DNA of 64,000 nucleotides from Cymbomonas tetramitiformis (lineage: Eukaryota > Chlorophyta > Pyramimonadophyceae > Pyramimonadales > Pyramimonadaceae): the NCBI GenBank assembly GCA_001247695.2, contig LGRX02027214.1, forward strand, positions 186,001 to 250,000, written 5' to 3'. The position numbers and the translations under genes are program-made. The notes beneath the pieces were generated by a model. It was given only the letters and a program-made list of their open reading frames with translations, had not been told where the DNA came from and ran no database searches. Shown here piece by piece: positions 36,538 to 47,804 of this stretch. The first letter of the stretch is position 1. Every line of letters begins with the position of its first letter.

Positions 36538-39500
36538 CTATTGCTTCTTGCAACGTACCGCTTTCATCCCCGGCCATAGGTAAGTGGCGTGTAGAGGTAC
36601 GCGGTTTCCAGGTGGGCGATGGATAATGCCCTTGGTTTCGAGACGGCTTACCGGTAGGAGAAGGGTACGTTTTTCTGCCTCGTTGCACACATACACGCCC
36701 CGGCTGTTCATGGTAAGGTCCTCAACAGTGGGGTAGGCGGTCACCATAGCCAGGCGGCACACGGTGTCGTTGGCGGCGGAGTTCTCGGCGGAACGCTTCA
36801 GGAAGATCAAGTAGTAAGCCTCCACGGTGCCGTACTCAAAAGCGTCGGCCGCGCATGTACTCAAAGCCACGTTGAAGGAGATACGCGTTTTTGCCCGGGT
36901 GTAAACCCGGGATGTGAAGTCCGCATCGCCTCTTCGCATGCGCGAGAATCGAAGGACGGCCATGGCATCCAGGGAAGGGCTTGCGTGATCGCCAAAAAGG
37001 GATCGGACGCACCCCACCAGTTCCCGGTGCAGACGACCCCCCTCCTCGTTTGCCAACGCAGCGGTTGGCACACCGTCGCGGACGAGATAGTGGCCGGTGT
37101 CAAGGAGATGGCACACCTTGGAGGAATCGTCAGCCCTGGTGGTCCCAGAATCATGGTATTCGCCGCCCTTGGCCATGGCCATCTCCGTGAGCATATCCGG
37201 AAGGAAGCGGATCCCTTCGTAGCTCCACGCCATGTCGTCCACCGCCTCTTTCGTGAGATACGCGTTCGCTATGCACGTGTCGATCGCCTTACCTCCAACC
37301 GGGGCTGGCACCACCCCCTTGCTGTCGCCCAGGAGACGCTCGACCCAGAGCTCGTTGGTGCTGCTCACCACGCCGGTTTCCTCCTCTTGCTTGCACAAGT
37401 GAACGACCGCCATGCGCAGATTCAACGTCAACATGTTCATGGGGCATTGCTGTTCCACAATCACCGCAAAGGCCCACAGCTCTTTCCCGGCCTCCTTCCG
37501 GGGCTCCGCACGGGACTGGAGGTCCCCACACAATCCTATTGCAGGCCCTCTCATAAAGTAGAGCACCGCCCGCCGCAAAGTCCACCAAGCCTTGTCCAAC
37601 TCCGGATTCAAGTTCTTCAGAACATCCATGAACACCATCGGACTGAAAATCAAGATAAAGTTCAGCATGTCCTCCATGGTGTAGTTCCCTGCAACAGCGA
37701 GCTTTTTACAGATGTTAGGCAACCGGCTCAGCCTCCCCGCGTATGAAATGACACCAACAAACTAACAGCAGTGCATACATATATGGTTGTAGTAGCATCC
37801 ATCCCTACGGTTAGTAGGTGTGGCCATTCCCTGCCGGTGCACACAAACATGGTTGCACGCGGACCGGGCGAATAAGGTTGGCGCATCTGCCACGCCCGTT
37901 CCTACTAAACAAGGCACATGCAAGGTGATGGGTGTCGGTATCCGTGGTTAGATCCGGGTGCTCACCCGCGTATTGCACGAAGTCCTGGTACTCCCGGTGC
38001 ATGTCATGCGGCGCGGTCAGTCCCTTTCCGTTGGCCTGCAACTGCTTCAGTTGCATGGGTGAGAAATAGCACGTGTTTGGGCAATTGTTCACCTTGTTTT
38101 GCAGCATTTTCAGGAACTTCTTGATGACGCCGTAACACATCATGTGCATAAACGGTAGCACGTACCCGTAGATGGGGTCAAAGTAGTCCAGCTGCTCTAA
38201 CGGCCCGGCTGCATATCGGCCGGTTCGCATCGGATCCACACCATCCTCCGCGGTCAGCCTCACCAGTTCCTTGTGGTCCTCCTTGGTTAACCACACACTC
38301 GGATCATTGGCATACAACACCTCCCCTTCGTCCAAGTATGTCTGCGAGATGGGGTTCGCATAGCCCAAGCAGTACATACCATTACCGTTAGGGCCCTTAG
38401 TGGCCTCCCAGATGCTTTTGAAGTCGTTGCGCCTTGCCGCCACGGGAGCGAACTTCCCCAAGTCGTTACGCGCAATCGTATCGCAGTAGCATAACATCAG
38501 GAACACGCTGAACTGTTCATGCCACACCTGGAAGTACCCGTCATACACCCTGAAAGGGGTTTGGTCAGCATCGGCATGGCCCTTACTCAGTTGTTTCAGC
38601 TCTTCCATCATGGGTTCTAGCAACACGTCGACGTCCTTCCAGTGTTGACGTGGGCCAGGGGCAATCGAGATCACACCGCAGTGTCTCATCTTCACACGTT
38701 CCTGCGGATACCCTCCATTGCACACGCAGTCAAGCGCAATAGCCTATGATCTCTTCAAGCCGCGATGGAGCGTCACACGCACCTCCGTGCGCACACACTC
38801 ATGTAGATGTTGACTGCGGGTTGGGCTTTGTCACACGTCGTGACGCACTACCTACCTTGGGAGGGAGGTCCGCACTTCGCATCGCGCCGAACCGCGTGGA
38901 CCAATTCCTGCGATGGCAACGCGCTAGTCAGTTGCGGTCCTTTCACCCATCACGCATCGCCTATCGGCAACGTTCGTACAGTATACAATCACCCGCGGCA
39001 CTCGTCCGTTACAAGGAGTAAGAACATCGGCACGGGTCGCACTGTTTGTCATGCTTCTTTGCTTGCCCGTCGTCCTCTCCATATTCGATGCCCATCCCAG
39101 TTCGTAATACCCCTGGTTTCTCCTGGTTCCCACTCGGCGTCTCACGCAGTAGTCTGCCACCGACGCTAGGGTGCTCGTTGACTCGTAGCCCGTGCGGGCT
39201 GCTCATGACACAAGCGTTTTCGGGAGCTCTGGCCGTGGGACTCGCACGCTGCTTAGCAAAGTCGTAGTCCATCATCCAGCGCCGCACCAGCCGCTTCACG
39301 GTGAAATAGAAGTAGTACTCCTTGGGACGATACTCCTCCCCGCGCGCCGTTTTAACAACGTCGTACCTCTCCTCCGTGCACCACTCTGTGGGCTCGCCAT
39401 CCGCCCCACGCTTCGTGGGCACGCCGCATACCTCTTGCACCCTCTTCCCCGGCTTTCCCTCCCCGTTTTGCCATGCGAAATTGCGGTGGAACTTGGGACA

Positions 39501-40938
39501 CACGTGTATCGCATAGTCCCATACGCTCTCCGCACCGAGCGCCCGTCTCATGTGCCATAGCGATCCCGGCAGGTTGCAAGTATTGCCGCCCAGGAGCATC
39601 TTCAGGACTTTCAGGAAGGTGTCGAAATGGTCATCAGTCCACCTCTGTCGCCTTTTCATATCCATGAAGTACCATACGGCCTCCTGCACGGTCACTCCGT
39701 TCGGACTCGCCTTCCCGTGCGTGACCAGCGGTTGCGACTGCTTTCCTGCCGCTAGGTTTGGCACGTCCGTGACACACAACGTAATCGCGGGGTCGGGCTC
39801 AGCCTGCAGGGCCAGCACGATGTCCTGCACGGACTCCGTCGCGATACTGACTTCCGTATTCATATCCACCAGCACTGCCAACTCCTGCTTACAATGGCAG
39901 TCACACCATTATCAGCGCTCCCCGTCATATTACTACTCCACGCACGCTCACGCATCGTTAGTGGGTTACAGTGGAAACATTTTGATGCCAGTATGGGCAG
40001 GGCGGGCTGCATACCTCAAACAAGAAGTCTGGCAGATCAAGCATATCCTCTGTAGGCGTATTCATTTCTTCGTCCGCCACAAGGTGGGTCTTTTCCAGAG
40101 CTTCTACGACATCTTCCACAACGATGTCCTGGTTCTCCTTCGCCTCCTCCCAGTATTCCTTCTCAGCCGGGGAGGGCACCGATCCGCAGAACATTTCCCC
40201 AAATGCCATCAGGCCGGACATCAGCGTGCACTCCGGCAGCTGCTGCAGTGGGCAATTGAGATCCGCCGCCAACAGGTCCCTCATGTCGTGGTTAACCTGA
40301 TTACCGTTTGTCCCAGCGCCACCTACCAAGTTGCCGCTACGCCACCGATCAGTACGGCTTCTGGTGTCCGGTTCCTCCATCACCACGTCCTGCCCTTCAT
40401 CAGAACTGAGGAGGACGTCAGACGATCCAGTCTCCCCGTAGGGTGCCGGCACACCGCACACCCTGTTCCTGGCATCGAGCGCCACTCCAAGGCGGCGCAT
40501 GCGTGCGAGAAGCACGTCTGACCTCCGTTCTGGTTCTTTGTGCCATTTCCCCGCCGTCGTCGTTGGCATCTGCAAGTCTTCTAAGGTGAAGACGGAACGG
40601 ATGCTCCGCCGCTCTTTCACGATGTCCGACGTGCTGTGTGCTTGGCGCGCCAAGTCTAGTAGGCGTTGGTCGGACACGTGACTGCTGTCCCAAGTGGTGG
40701 AGGGGGCGCTCGCTTCAGCAGCAGCAGGTCGGGTGGCTCCTAGCTTGTTTTGGCGTTCTACACCATTACGCGGGTGAGGAGCAGGGAAGATATCTTCCTG
40801 GGATTGGCCGGCCCGGGGCCGTGTCACGGAGGCCCGGGCCGAAGGCGGGCCGAAGGAAAAGTTGCGGATGGGCCGAGTCGCATTGGGGGGAAAATCGATA
40901 AATTTCCAAAATTTTATCGATTTTTGACAAATTGTCAT
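36538..40938 (-). CDS. En/Spm-type (tnp2 family) transposase, four exons
   Basis: Exons on the minus strand: E1 ending 40015 (donor GAG/GTATGC; frame open from 40938), E2 39884 to about 39030, E3 38701-37966 (acceptor CCGCAG, donor CGG/GTGAGC) and E4 37688-36538. E2 carries a block like the tnp2 signature (FLKVLKMLLGGNTCNLPGSL, then IHVCPKF). E3 carries PGPRQHWKDVDVLLEPMMEE, like the tnp2 PGPKSPGKDIDVYLQPLIEE segment, followed by HEQF/YCD and a later DPIYG region. E4 has a DUF4218-like part (NLRMAVVHLCKQEEETGVVS). The total is about 1,150 aa. No frameshift is seen, so it may be intact. The upstream part of E1 runs into the tandem repeats at 40.75-41.5 kb, so the true start is uncertain. It is a different lineage from the tnp2-type gene at 50963-54360. 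Confidence 0.72.
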
Positions 40939-41540
40939 ACTTAAAATTAAAATTTTGCGCCTGCGGCGGGCAATTTTGGGTTCGGGCCGAGACAGGCCGA
41001 AATGTGGCCGAAGTAAATTCCCAATGCGGGCCGAGTCGCCTCGGCGGAAGATATCTACCCTGGTGAGGAGTGCAGCGATTCGTGGAATTGAGGGATTTCA
41101 CATATCAACTAAGCACTCCTGATGGGAATCGCAATTTGAAATTTGGATAAAAACATATTTTTTTGGCCCAAATTTCAACAGAAATCGCGTTTTTTTGCTT
41201 GTTTCGGCCTGTCGCGGGCCTATTTTGGCGTTCTACGTCACTCCGCGCGTGTGGAGTGCACATATTCGTGGAAATGAGGGTTTCCACATATCACCTAAGC
41301 ACTCCTGATGGGAATCGCAATTAGAAATTTTTGAAAAAAATATTTTTTGGCCCGAATTTCAACAGAAATCGATTTTTTTGCCTGTTACGGCCTGTCGCGG
41401 GCCTGTTTTGGCGTTCCACGCCACTCGGCGCGTGTGGCGTGCACACAATCGTGGAAATGAGGTTTTTCACATATCACTTAAACACTCCTGATGGGACTCG
41501 CAATTTGAAATTCACCCAAATCGATTACAGAATTCTCGTT
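40750..41540. repeat. Tandem repeat of about 183 bp
   Basis: Copies are marked by ggcgttctac/ggcgttccac at 40752, 41227 and 41410 (the last two are 183 bp apart). Others are marked by cactcctgatggga(a/c)tcgca at about 41107, 41304 and 41485. On the minus strand the copies encode the same short peptide (GVERQN) as the start of the tnp2-type E1, so the repeat contains copies of that gene's 5' end. Confidence 0.8.
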
Positions 41541-41670
41541 ATGTTGGCATATTTTGCGTGGGCCCTGTTGGGCGTTATGCACAACACGCCGAGACTAGAT
41601 GCTATTCAGCATGGTGTTGTTTGGGTTCTAAGATTCTAGTGATCTATCCTGCTGTGATAGTTATACTTCT

Positions 41671-44600
41671 TCACAACAACCCTAGGATGCGCTGGTGCTC
41701 AGCATCGGTCAACCTATACAACTCCTTACCGCGGTATTTGCGTCTGGTCATTGTCACTTCCACACACACGACATGATGCGAATATGTCAGACATTTCTTG
41801 GATGTGTCTATGTAGTACTCCTCGCAGCTTTCCTCATCCGCCCACTCATAGAATCGGCCTTCAACGACAAATTCCCCCGGTGTAGCATTTACGCCCTCCC
41901 CACCAGGCGAGTAGTAGTCGTCTCGCATCCCATCCGCGTTGATCACCTGCTTCACCTCGCTCAACGCCTTCACCAAATAGTAGGGGTGATTAGGATCGCC
42001 CCCCGACAGCCTTGCAAAAGTGTTTCCTCGTGCAACCTTCACACTCACGTCATCGCCGGCCTCCGCGACTCTTGTTCTGGTGCGCCGGGCATCAGATTCG
42101 GTTGCCTCAGTCAAGGTGAACTGCTCCCAGCTGTCCACGTGACTCCGGTACAGGCAACCCTCCGTGTCAGGTTGTGCCTTCGCGCACTGCGCGTAACAAT
42201 AATCGCAATAGCATTGTCGGTCCCGCTTCAAGCCCACCAACAACCCCACCCCTGCACGCACCGAGTGTAACGCCAAAGTCCGGTCAACCGTGTCAAACCC
42301 AGGTCCAGAGATGTCCAAGTCCTTGCCGTCACGACCAGAAATAAAAATCTTTGCCCGAACTGAACACCTCTGTCGCGAGCGCTATCCTTCGGCTTTTGCA
42401 ACCTTTCCATGCAGAACTCGTACAAGCTTTTGGCGTCCAGTATTTTACAATGCCATTTGTCGGTTGTGGACATCACCGCCAAGCTCGCCTCATGCTTCAC
42501 CGCTACTCCCATCGCGTCTTGCTCACCTCGTGCCAAGACCTCGGGGCCACTCTGCCGACTCTTCCCGCCCGCTCTCCACCACGTCGGCAAATGCGGTTGC
42601 GCATTTGTTTTGTGCCGCACTACCATCCGCCCACTCATGCATGAATTTGGGGAGAGGTATACCTCTCTTCACGAAGTACTCACTGACGATAAGTTTCCTC
42701 ATATGTTGGATACCTCGGTGGGAGTGCGGCAAGGTGTCGCTAATGAGGTAGATCAGGTCCTTCACTATTATTGGGTTGGCCTCGGTGGAAGTCTGACCAT
42801 CCACGGAACCAACCGCGTGCCGCCATAACACACAACACAGCAGCGTTGCTTGCTTCACTATCCAGTGCAACGACTGAATCGCCCTGGGAATGTTCAGAGC
42901 GTGGTTCTCGCTGAAGTGAAACAATATGAGGCAGTGCCCCAAAGGCAAGCCCGCCTTGCACTTGTTGAACATTGTCATGGAGTGCGTGGCCATGAAACAG
43001 TGGTAGGCATACGGCTTCAAAAACCGACACGGTTGGGCAGCAGGCACACCGACCAACTTCTCCAACCTCCAACTCCCGTCCGCCGCTTTCCGCACAAACG
43101 TGCCCGAACACACACAATTTGGGGACTCCCCTGGGGCGTGGCCAAGGAGCAGAGCTTGCAGTTTTGCAAGCAGCTCACCAGCAGTGGTCGTCTTTTGGAC
43201 GAACTGCACCCGGTGCTTGTTCTTCCCGTCCTCGTCCACTCCGATATGAACGTTCTCGTAGGTGTGCCAGTCCAGCGTGGCAGTGTTGGAAACCGCCGCC
43301 GGACACAACGACCAGTTTTGCAGCCCCCCGCACCGTTTGCAAGAACCCTCCAAGCAGGGCATGTCGTGGTGGTCCTCGTGCTCTCCGTTCGACCGCTGTC
43401 TTGGACACAGCAGCGATGCCGTGAAACCGGAGGTTGACCGTCCCACCTCCACTCGACCACACTTGAAGTCCGGGAAAGCAGGAAATGGTTTACGGGCAGA
43501 CAGCCGTGCCCGAAGGCCTCCAACGCGAGGGCAACACGACGCGTCCGTGCACTTGCAGCCGGAGTGGCCCACCTCCTGGAAACGAGCATACGCCTCCACC
43601 ACCAACCGCATATCCTCGTGGTACCTGCAGCAGCAGGAAATGGTGTCCCTTCGGGTGAGTCGTTGCACTTGCCTCGGCTTCCGAGTCTCAAAAGATCGGA
43701 GTTCGATCTTTTCGGCGGGAAACCTCTTCTTGAACTTGCGGAACACCTCCAACTGTGTCATTTCCAACCACTGCTTCGACACCTTCTCCACGCTTCCATC
43801 AATATGCCGCAGCTGGATCACGTCCCGTTTACACGTGGACACCCGACTGATCCCAGCACTCAGCCAGAAGGCTTGGATCTTGTGGGTCAGCTCCGCGGCC
43901 CGCTTATAGCACGGTTGGCCATGTGCAGGTTTTCCAGGACCAACCCTGCCAGAAGACCGGCATTAAGCCGTTGCGCTGTCCCAAGGGCAGCTCCCAACAG
44001 CAAGTTGCGGTGCCCAACGAGTCCATCCTTCACCACCTTCACATTTATCCCTAAGATGCTTGCAACAGCACCCTCAACACCCTCCACGTCTCTGCCAAAT
44101 ACCATCGCTGCGCCCGCCATGCGCGTGGCAGCGTTCTGCCTGGAACCATATCCAGCTAGAGCGGCGAACGATGCCCGCAAGCTCGACACGATCGTTCCTC
44201 CTACGCGATCCTCCTCTGACAGAAATCTTAGCCGCACAGCTTCTATCTCTTCCGCGGGTAAGGTGCGCACAAAGTTCGAGAGCGCCCCACCAATAAGATG
44301 CGGCTTGTTCATGAAAACCTCCTTGAGCTTGTCGTTCCAGTGTGCTTTACTTCCATCAGGCACCGGACAACCCACCGCTGAGGCTCCTGCGGAGGCGCCA
44401 CCGGGACCCAGCGTCGATTTTCCCCGTGCTTGAGGCGCATAGACCTCCACCGCGTCCTTGCCCAAGTCTAAACGCTTCCTAGATCGAGCTTCCCTCCTTC
44501 GCGCATTCTGATCAAGGCGCCTTTTCTTAACGGTACTGGTAGGTGTGGGCGCATTCCTCGCATTCCTCCCAACCCCACCTGCCTGCAGCACGCTAGGATC

Positions 44601-44672
44601 TCTGCTCGGGCATGTGGCACGCGTGGGTGGTACGTTTATGCATAATTTGACGAATTTTCGAAAAAATGACAT
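41671..44672 (-). CDS. Cys-rich DDE-transposase-like protein, frame-shifted copy
   Basis: Four overlapping frames read in order on the minus strand: 44672-43887, about 43905-42523, about 42570-42340 and about 42390-41671. A basic N-terminus (KKRRLDQNARRREARSRKR) is followed by a helical domain. A Cys/His-rich domain follows (STCKRDVIQ, then DTISCCCRYHED, CKCTDASCCP, CLEGSCKRCGG). Then comes a DDE/RNase-H-like core with FMHEWADGSAAQNK and, one frame on, ARGEQDAMGVAVKHE. The last block ends in YRLTDAEHQ. This order and these anchors resemble, from memory, a large uncharacterised transposase-like family of cnidarians and other invertebrates. Kinship with Cys-rich KDZ transposons is a weaker possibility. 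The three frame changes (near 43895, 42535 and 42380) imply a decayed copy, or very short introns I could not define; GAG/GTGAGC near 42523 is a candidate donor. Confidence 0.6.
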
Positions 44673-44842
44673 TTAGAAGTGTTAGAAGGTTGGAGAAGTT
44701 TGGAGAAGGTTTGGACAAACTCAAAAATGTAAAAATTTGACATTTCGGGTTTTGGAGTAGCCGTGCGGGGCCATTTCGTTTACTGCAAATACCAGGGAAT
44801 CAAGTTGTGCACATGGAATGCTTGCGCGACACATTAATAAGT

Positions 44843-46420
44843 TTATAAAAGGCCATTACAAGGTTTGGGAAGGTGCAACATGATAGTAGAAGGCAGTAAA
44901 AGGTTGCATGTCCAATATTTTACGCACAGCTTCAGGTTTCGCAACCCCCCGCAATCCTCGCACGACCCATCCAAGCAAGGCATAGCGTGAAACTCCGCAG
45001 GCTCTCCGTCTGCCCCCGTTGGCTTCGGGCACAACAACGACGCTACAAACTTTGACGTCGACGAGCCAACCTCGCACCGCCCGCAGACCTTGTCCGGGAA
45101 CGCCTCTGTCGGCTTTCGATTGGATAGAACTGCCCTCTGCCCCCCTAGCAGAGGGCAACACGTCCTATCCTCGCACTCGCACTTAGAGTGCAATACCTCG
45201 TGCGCACGGTTGTATGCTGTCAATGCCAACCGGAAGTCCTCGTGATATCTGCAGCAGCAGGATATCGTGTCCCTCCGGGTAAGCCTGCGCACTTCCTTCG
45301 GCTTCTTCTGCTCGAAAGTCCTCAAGCCCACCTTCACATCAGGTTCCTTCTTCTTGAACCTTCTGAACACCTCCAGCTGCGTCATTTCCAGCCACTGCTT
45401 TGAGGCCTTTTCAACTCTCCCGTCTTCACGTCGAACCTGTATGACATCCCTTTTGCAGGTGGACACCCGCGTTATCCCTGGGCTGAGCCAGAAGTCCCTT
45501 ATTTTCTGCAACACTTCGGCGTTCAGGGCGTCCTTTGCCTTCTTCTTCACTTCAGTCACCAAGCCCTTCAGCAGCCCGCTTCCTCGCCTTGCTGCCAGCT
45601 CAAGGCCGATACCAGCTTGCAAGTTCCGGTGCCCTAACTGCCCTGTGGTTACCACACCGACTTTTATGCCTAAAACTCCGGCGACCTCTTGCACTGTTTC
45701 TGACGCCCCTCCCCCAAACGCCATCGCTGCTCCTGCCAGTTGAATGTCGCGGTCTAGTTTGCAGCGGCTGCTTGCGAGGGAGGCGAAGGCCGCACGTAAG
45801 CTGCTCACTATGCCCATACCCACGCGATCCTCTGGTGCACGCATGCCACCACGCACCGCTGTTTGAATGCCGCTGTCCAACGTTTGCACATAGTTCGCGA
45901 GCGCTCCTGGTATCAAATCGTCACGCGCGTTCTGAAATACCCCCTGCAGCTTCTTGTTCCAGTGACTTTTGCTTCCCCGCGGGATACCGATAGCAGCGGT
46001 AGCGCCCGATCCCCCCTCTTCAGGGACCCGATCAGGGATATCCACTCGCAAACGCTTCCTCGCGCGAGAGTCCGCCTGACGTCGCCTTGCTGCAGCGCGC
46101 CGTTTCGCAACAGTGGATACTGGCGTCGTCCCAACTGCAGGCGACGCTATACGCGATTCCACAGCGGGCGGTCTAGGGGATGCCACAGCGGGCGCCACAG
46201 CGTGCGCCACAGCGGGCGCCACAGGGTGCGCCACAGCGGGCGCCACAGGGGGCGCCACATCCAACCAGTACTTAGCGAAGGCTGTGATGCGTGAAGCAAG
46301 TTCCACGCCACGCTCTACATCTGCTGCATCCACCGGGTACACCTCAGGGAAATCATGCGCCTCTTTGCCAAGGCTTCGCAACAACGGCAGTAAGTCAACT
46401 AACACTCGAAGAGAAGACAT
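44843..46420 (-). CDS. Shortened paralogue of the Cys-rich transposase-like gene
   Basis: A 525-codon frame that matches the neighbouring gene at 41671-44672 through the basic region (RRAAARRRQADSRARKRLR), the helical domain (EDRVGMGIVSSLRAAFASLA against EDRVGGTIVSSLRASFAALA) and the Cys-rich domain. It stops just after CGGLRNLKLC, where the neighbour goes on into the catalytic core. A donor-like C/GTAAAA sits at that point, so either exons are missing or a truncated Cys-rich adaptor is made. An N-terminal extension has an Ala/Val/Pro repeat (APAVAHAVAPAV). Identity is roughly half by eye, so this is an old duplication. The frame is intact, unlike its full-length neighbour. Confidence 0.6.
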   Translation of the reverse strand: MSSLRVLVDLLPLLRSLGKEAHDFPEVYPVDAADVERGVELASRITAFAKYWLDVAPPVAPAVAHPVAPAVAHAVAPAVASPRPPAVESRIASPAVGTTPVSTVAKRRAAARRRQADSRARKRLRVDIPDRVPEEGGSGATAAIGIPRGSKSHWNKKLQGVFQNARDDLIPGALANYVQTLDSGIQTAVRGGMRAPEDRVGMGIVSSLRAAFASLASSRCKLDRDIQLAGAAMAFGGGASETVQEVAGVLGIKVGVVTTGQLGHRNLQAGIGLELAARRGSGLLKGLVTEVKKKAKDALNAEVLQKIRDFWLSPGITRVSTCKRDVIQVRREDGRVEKASKQWLEMTQLEVFRRFKKKEPDVKVGLRTFEQKKPKEVRRLTRRDTISCCCRYHEDFRLALTAYNRAHEVLHSKCECEDRTCCPLLGGQRAVLSNRKPTEAFPDKVCGRCEVGSSTSKFVASLLCPKPTGADGEPAEFHAMPCLDGSCEDCGGLRNLKLCVKYWTCNLLLPSTIMLHLPKPCNGLL

Positions 46421-46497
46421 TGTCCCCGCTAGCTGTTGGGTGTGGCAAAAGCCACAGGTGGGAACCTATGCAATTAGTTCCCCCCTTAAAGTCTAAA

Positions 46498-46737
46498 TCA
46501 GTTCCATACTGCAGTAGTAGGGCGGTCCGCTGCTGTACTCTCTCTGACTTTGTTTTTAAAAAGCAGTTCCCAATTCACCCCCCTATAATCGTCCAGGCCC
46601 TCTGCTTCCATCAAGACATCCCAAGCGCAAGGTAGACAAGCGAGCGCGTACTGGTAGTCGGTAATATCGTAAAAATAGCAATCAGGTCCAAACCATACGT
46701 GCACTCTTGCTCTCCTATTGCAATAGTCGCACTTCAT
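46498..46737 (-). CDS. Small CxxC protein or upstream exon
   Basis: A 79-codon frame with paired cysteines (MKCDYCNRRARVHVWFGPDC near the N-terminus and CLPC near residue 36), then an acidic/aromatic part. It lies just upstream of the shortened transposase-like gene on the same strand and could be its first exon or a separate small zinc-binding protein. No family is recognised. Confidence 0.42.
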   Translation of the reverse strand: MKCDYCNRRARVHVWFGPDCYFYDITDYQYALACLPCAWDVLMEAEGLDDYRGVNWELLFKNKVRESTAADRPTTAVWN

Positions 46738-46821
46738 GATACTTGAGAGTTTAAGTCTTTCGAGTTTGCACTTTCGCGTCCGGTCTTATGCCCGTTCAGG
46801 TCTAGTTCACGCATACACGCA

Positions 46822-47188
46822 TCACCGGCCGCGAGATCTAAGCTCCGATGTGACTGGACTGATCTCGCGGCCGGTGAAACTTTTCTTCATACACATCAGA
46901 TTATGGTATAATTGCGTAGAAGATGTCACCGGCCGCGAGATCAAAGTCTCCCTGTGACTGGATCGATCTCGCGGCCGGTGAAATTTTTCTTCTTACACAT
47001 CAGATTGTGTATAATTGCGCAGAAGATGTCACCGGCCGCGAGATCTAAGCTCCGATGTGACTGGACCGATCTCGCGGCCGGTGAAATTTTTCTTTGTACA
47101 CATCAGATTATGGTATAATGGCGCAGAAGATGTCACCGGCCGCGAGATCAAAGTCTCCCTGTGACTGGCCTGATCTCGCGGCCGGTGA
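46822..47188. promoter_or_regulatory. Four-fold palindrome array in a divergent promoter region
   Basis: Four stem-loops at 46822-46877, 46926-46981, 47029-47084 and 47132-47188, spaced 103-104 bp. Each has perfect 17-bp arms (TCACCGGCCGCGAGATC and its inverse) around a loop of about 22 bp. The loops alternate strictly: type 1 (taagctccgatgtgactgg), type 2 (aaagtctccctgtgactgg), type 1, type 2. Between hairpins lies a conserved AT-rich spacer (cacatcagattatggtataat). The array separates the minus-strand transposase cluster from the + strand oxygenase gene. A binding array for a transposase or regulator is the natural inference. Confidence 0.8.
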
Positions 47189-47804
47189 AGCGCATGCGCA
47201 TTTTCAAAGCTTTGCAAGTTAGCGGTTTGGCGAAAGTGCTCACAAGTTTGTCAGTTGTTTAGTAACACCTAGTTACTAAAATCTTCTATATACTTATACT
47301 CTCAATACTTATCGAGAAAAAAATGGCCAGTCGTGGAAATAAAGCGCTTTCAATAGCCTTCGGCGCGGAAGCGCAACCCAAGCGGAGCAGGCAATCTCTG
47401 TTCCCCCCTCGCCTAGGATGCGTGGTGCCCGATTGCCCGCACATTGGAAAGGCACCACTGGTCGAAGTGCAGGCGACGAAGTGCACTCTATGCCAGGGCT
47501 TTTTTCACAGGGGTTGCGGCACGGAATCTCCGCAGTACAAAGGGGAATGCAAGCGCTGCGGGGACATTACCCGCGAGCACTGCCTGTTTTGCGGGAAGGG
47601 TGCAGCGCAGGGCGCTCCTGTGGGCCACGCATGCGGAATTTGTAAACGCGGGTTTCACGGCCGTTGCGCGGTTGGCCTCGGGGTGGAGATGGACGATATG
47701 GCTTCTTGCCATCGGTCCAACTGTACATGCCCGTTTCAAGGGCTGTACAAAACTCAACCTGCGTTTTTTGACAAGCAGCCCTCCGGCTCATTGGCCTTGC
47801 CAGC

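Noticed and set aside
43119..43909. Plus-strand frames opposite the Cys-rich transposase-like gene
   Set aside because: No family resemblance; the minus strand shows ordered motifs shared with the paralogue at 44843-46420.
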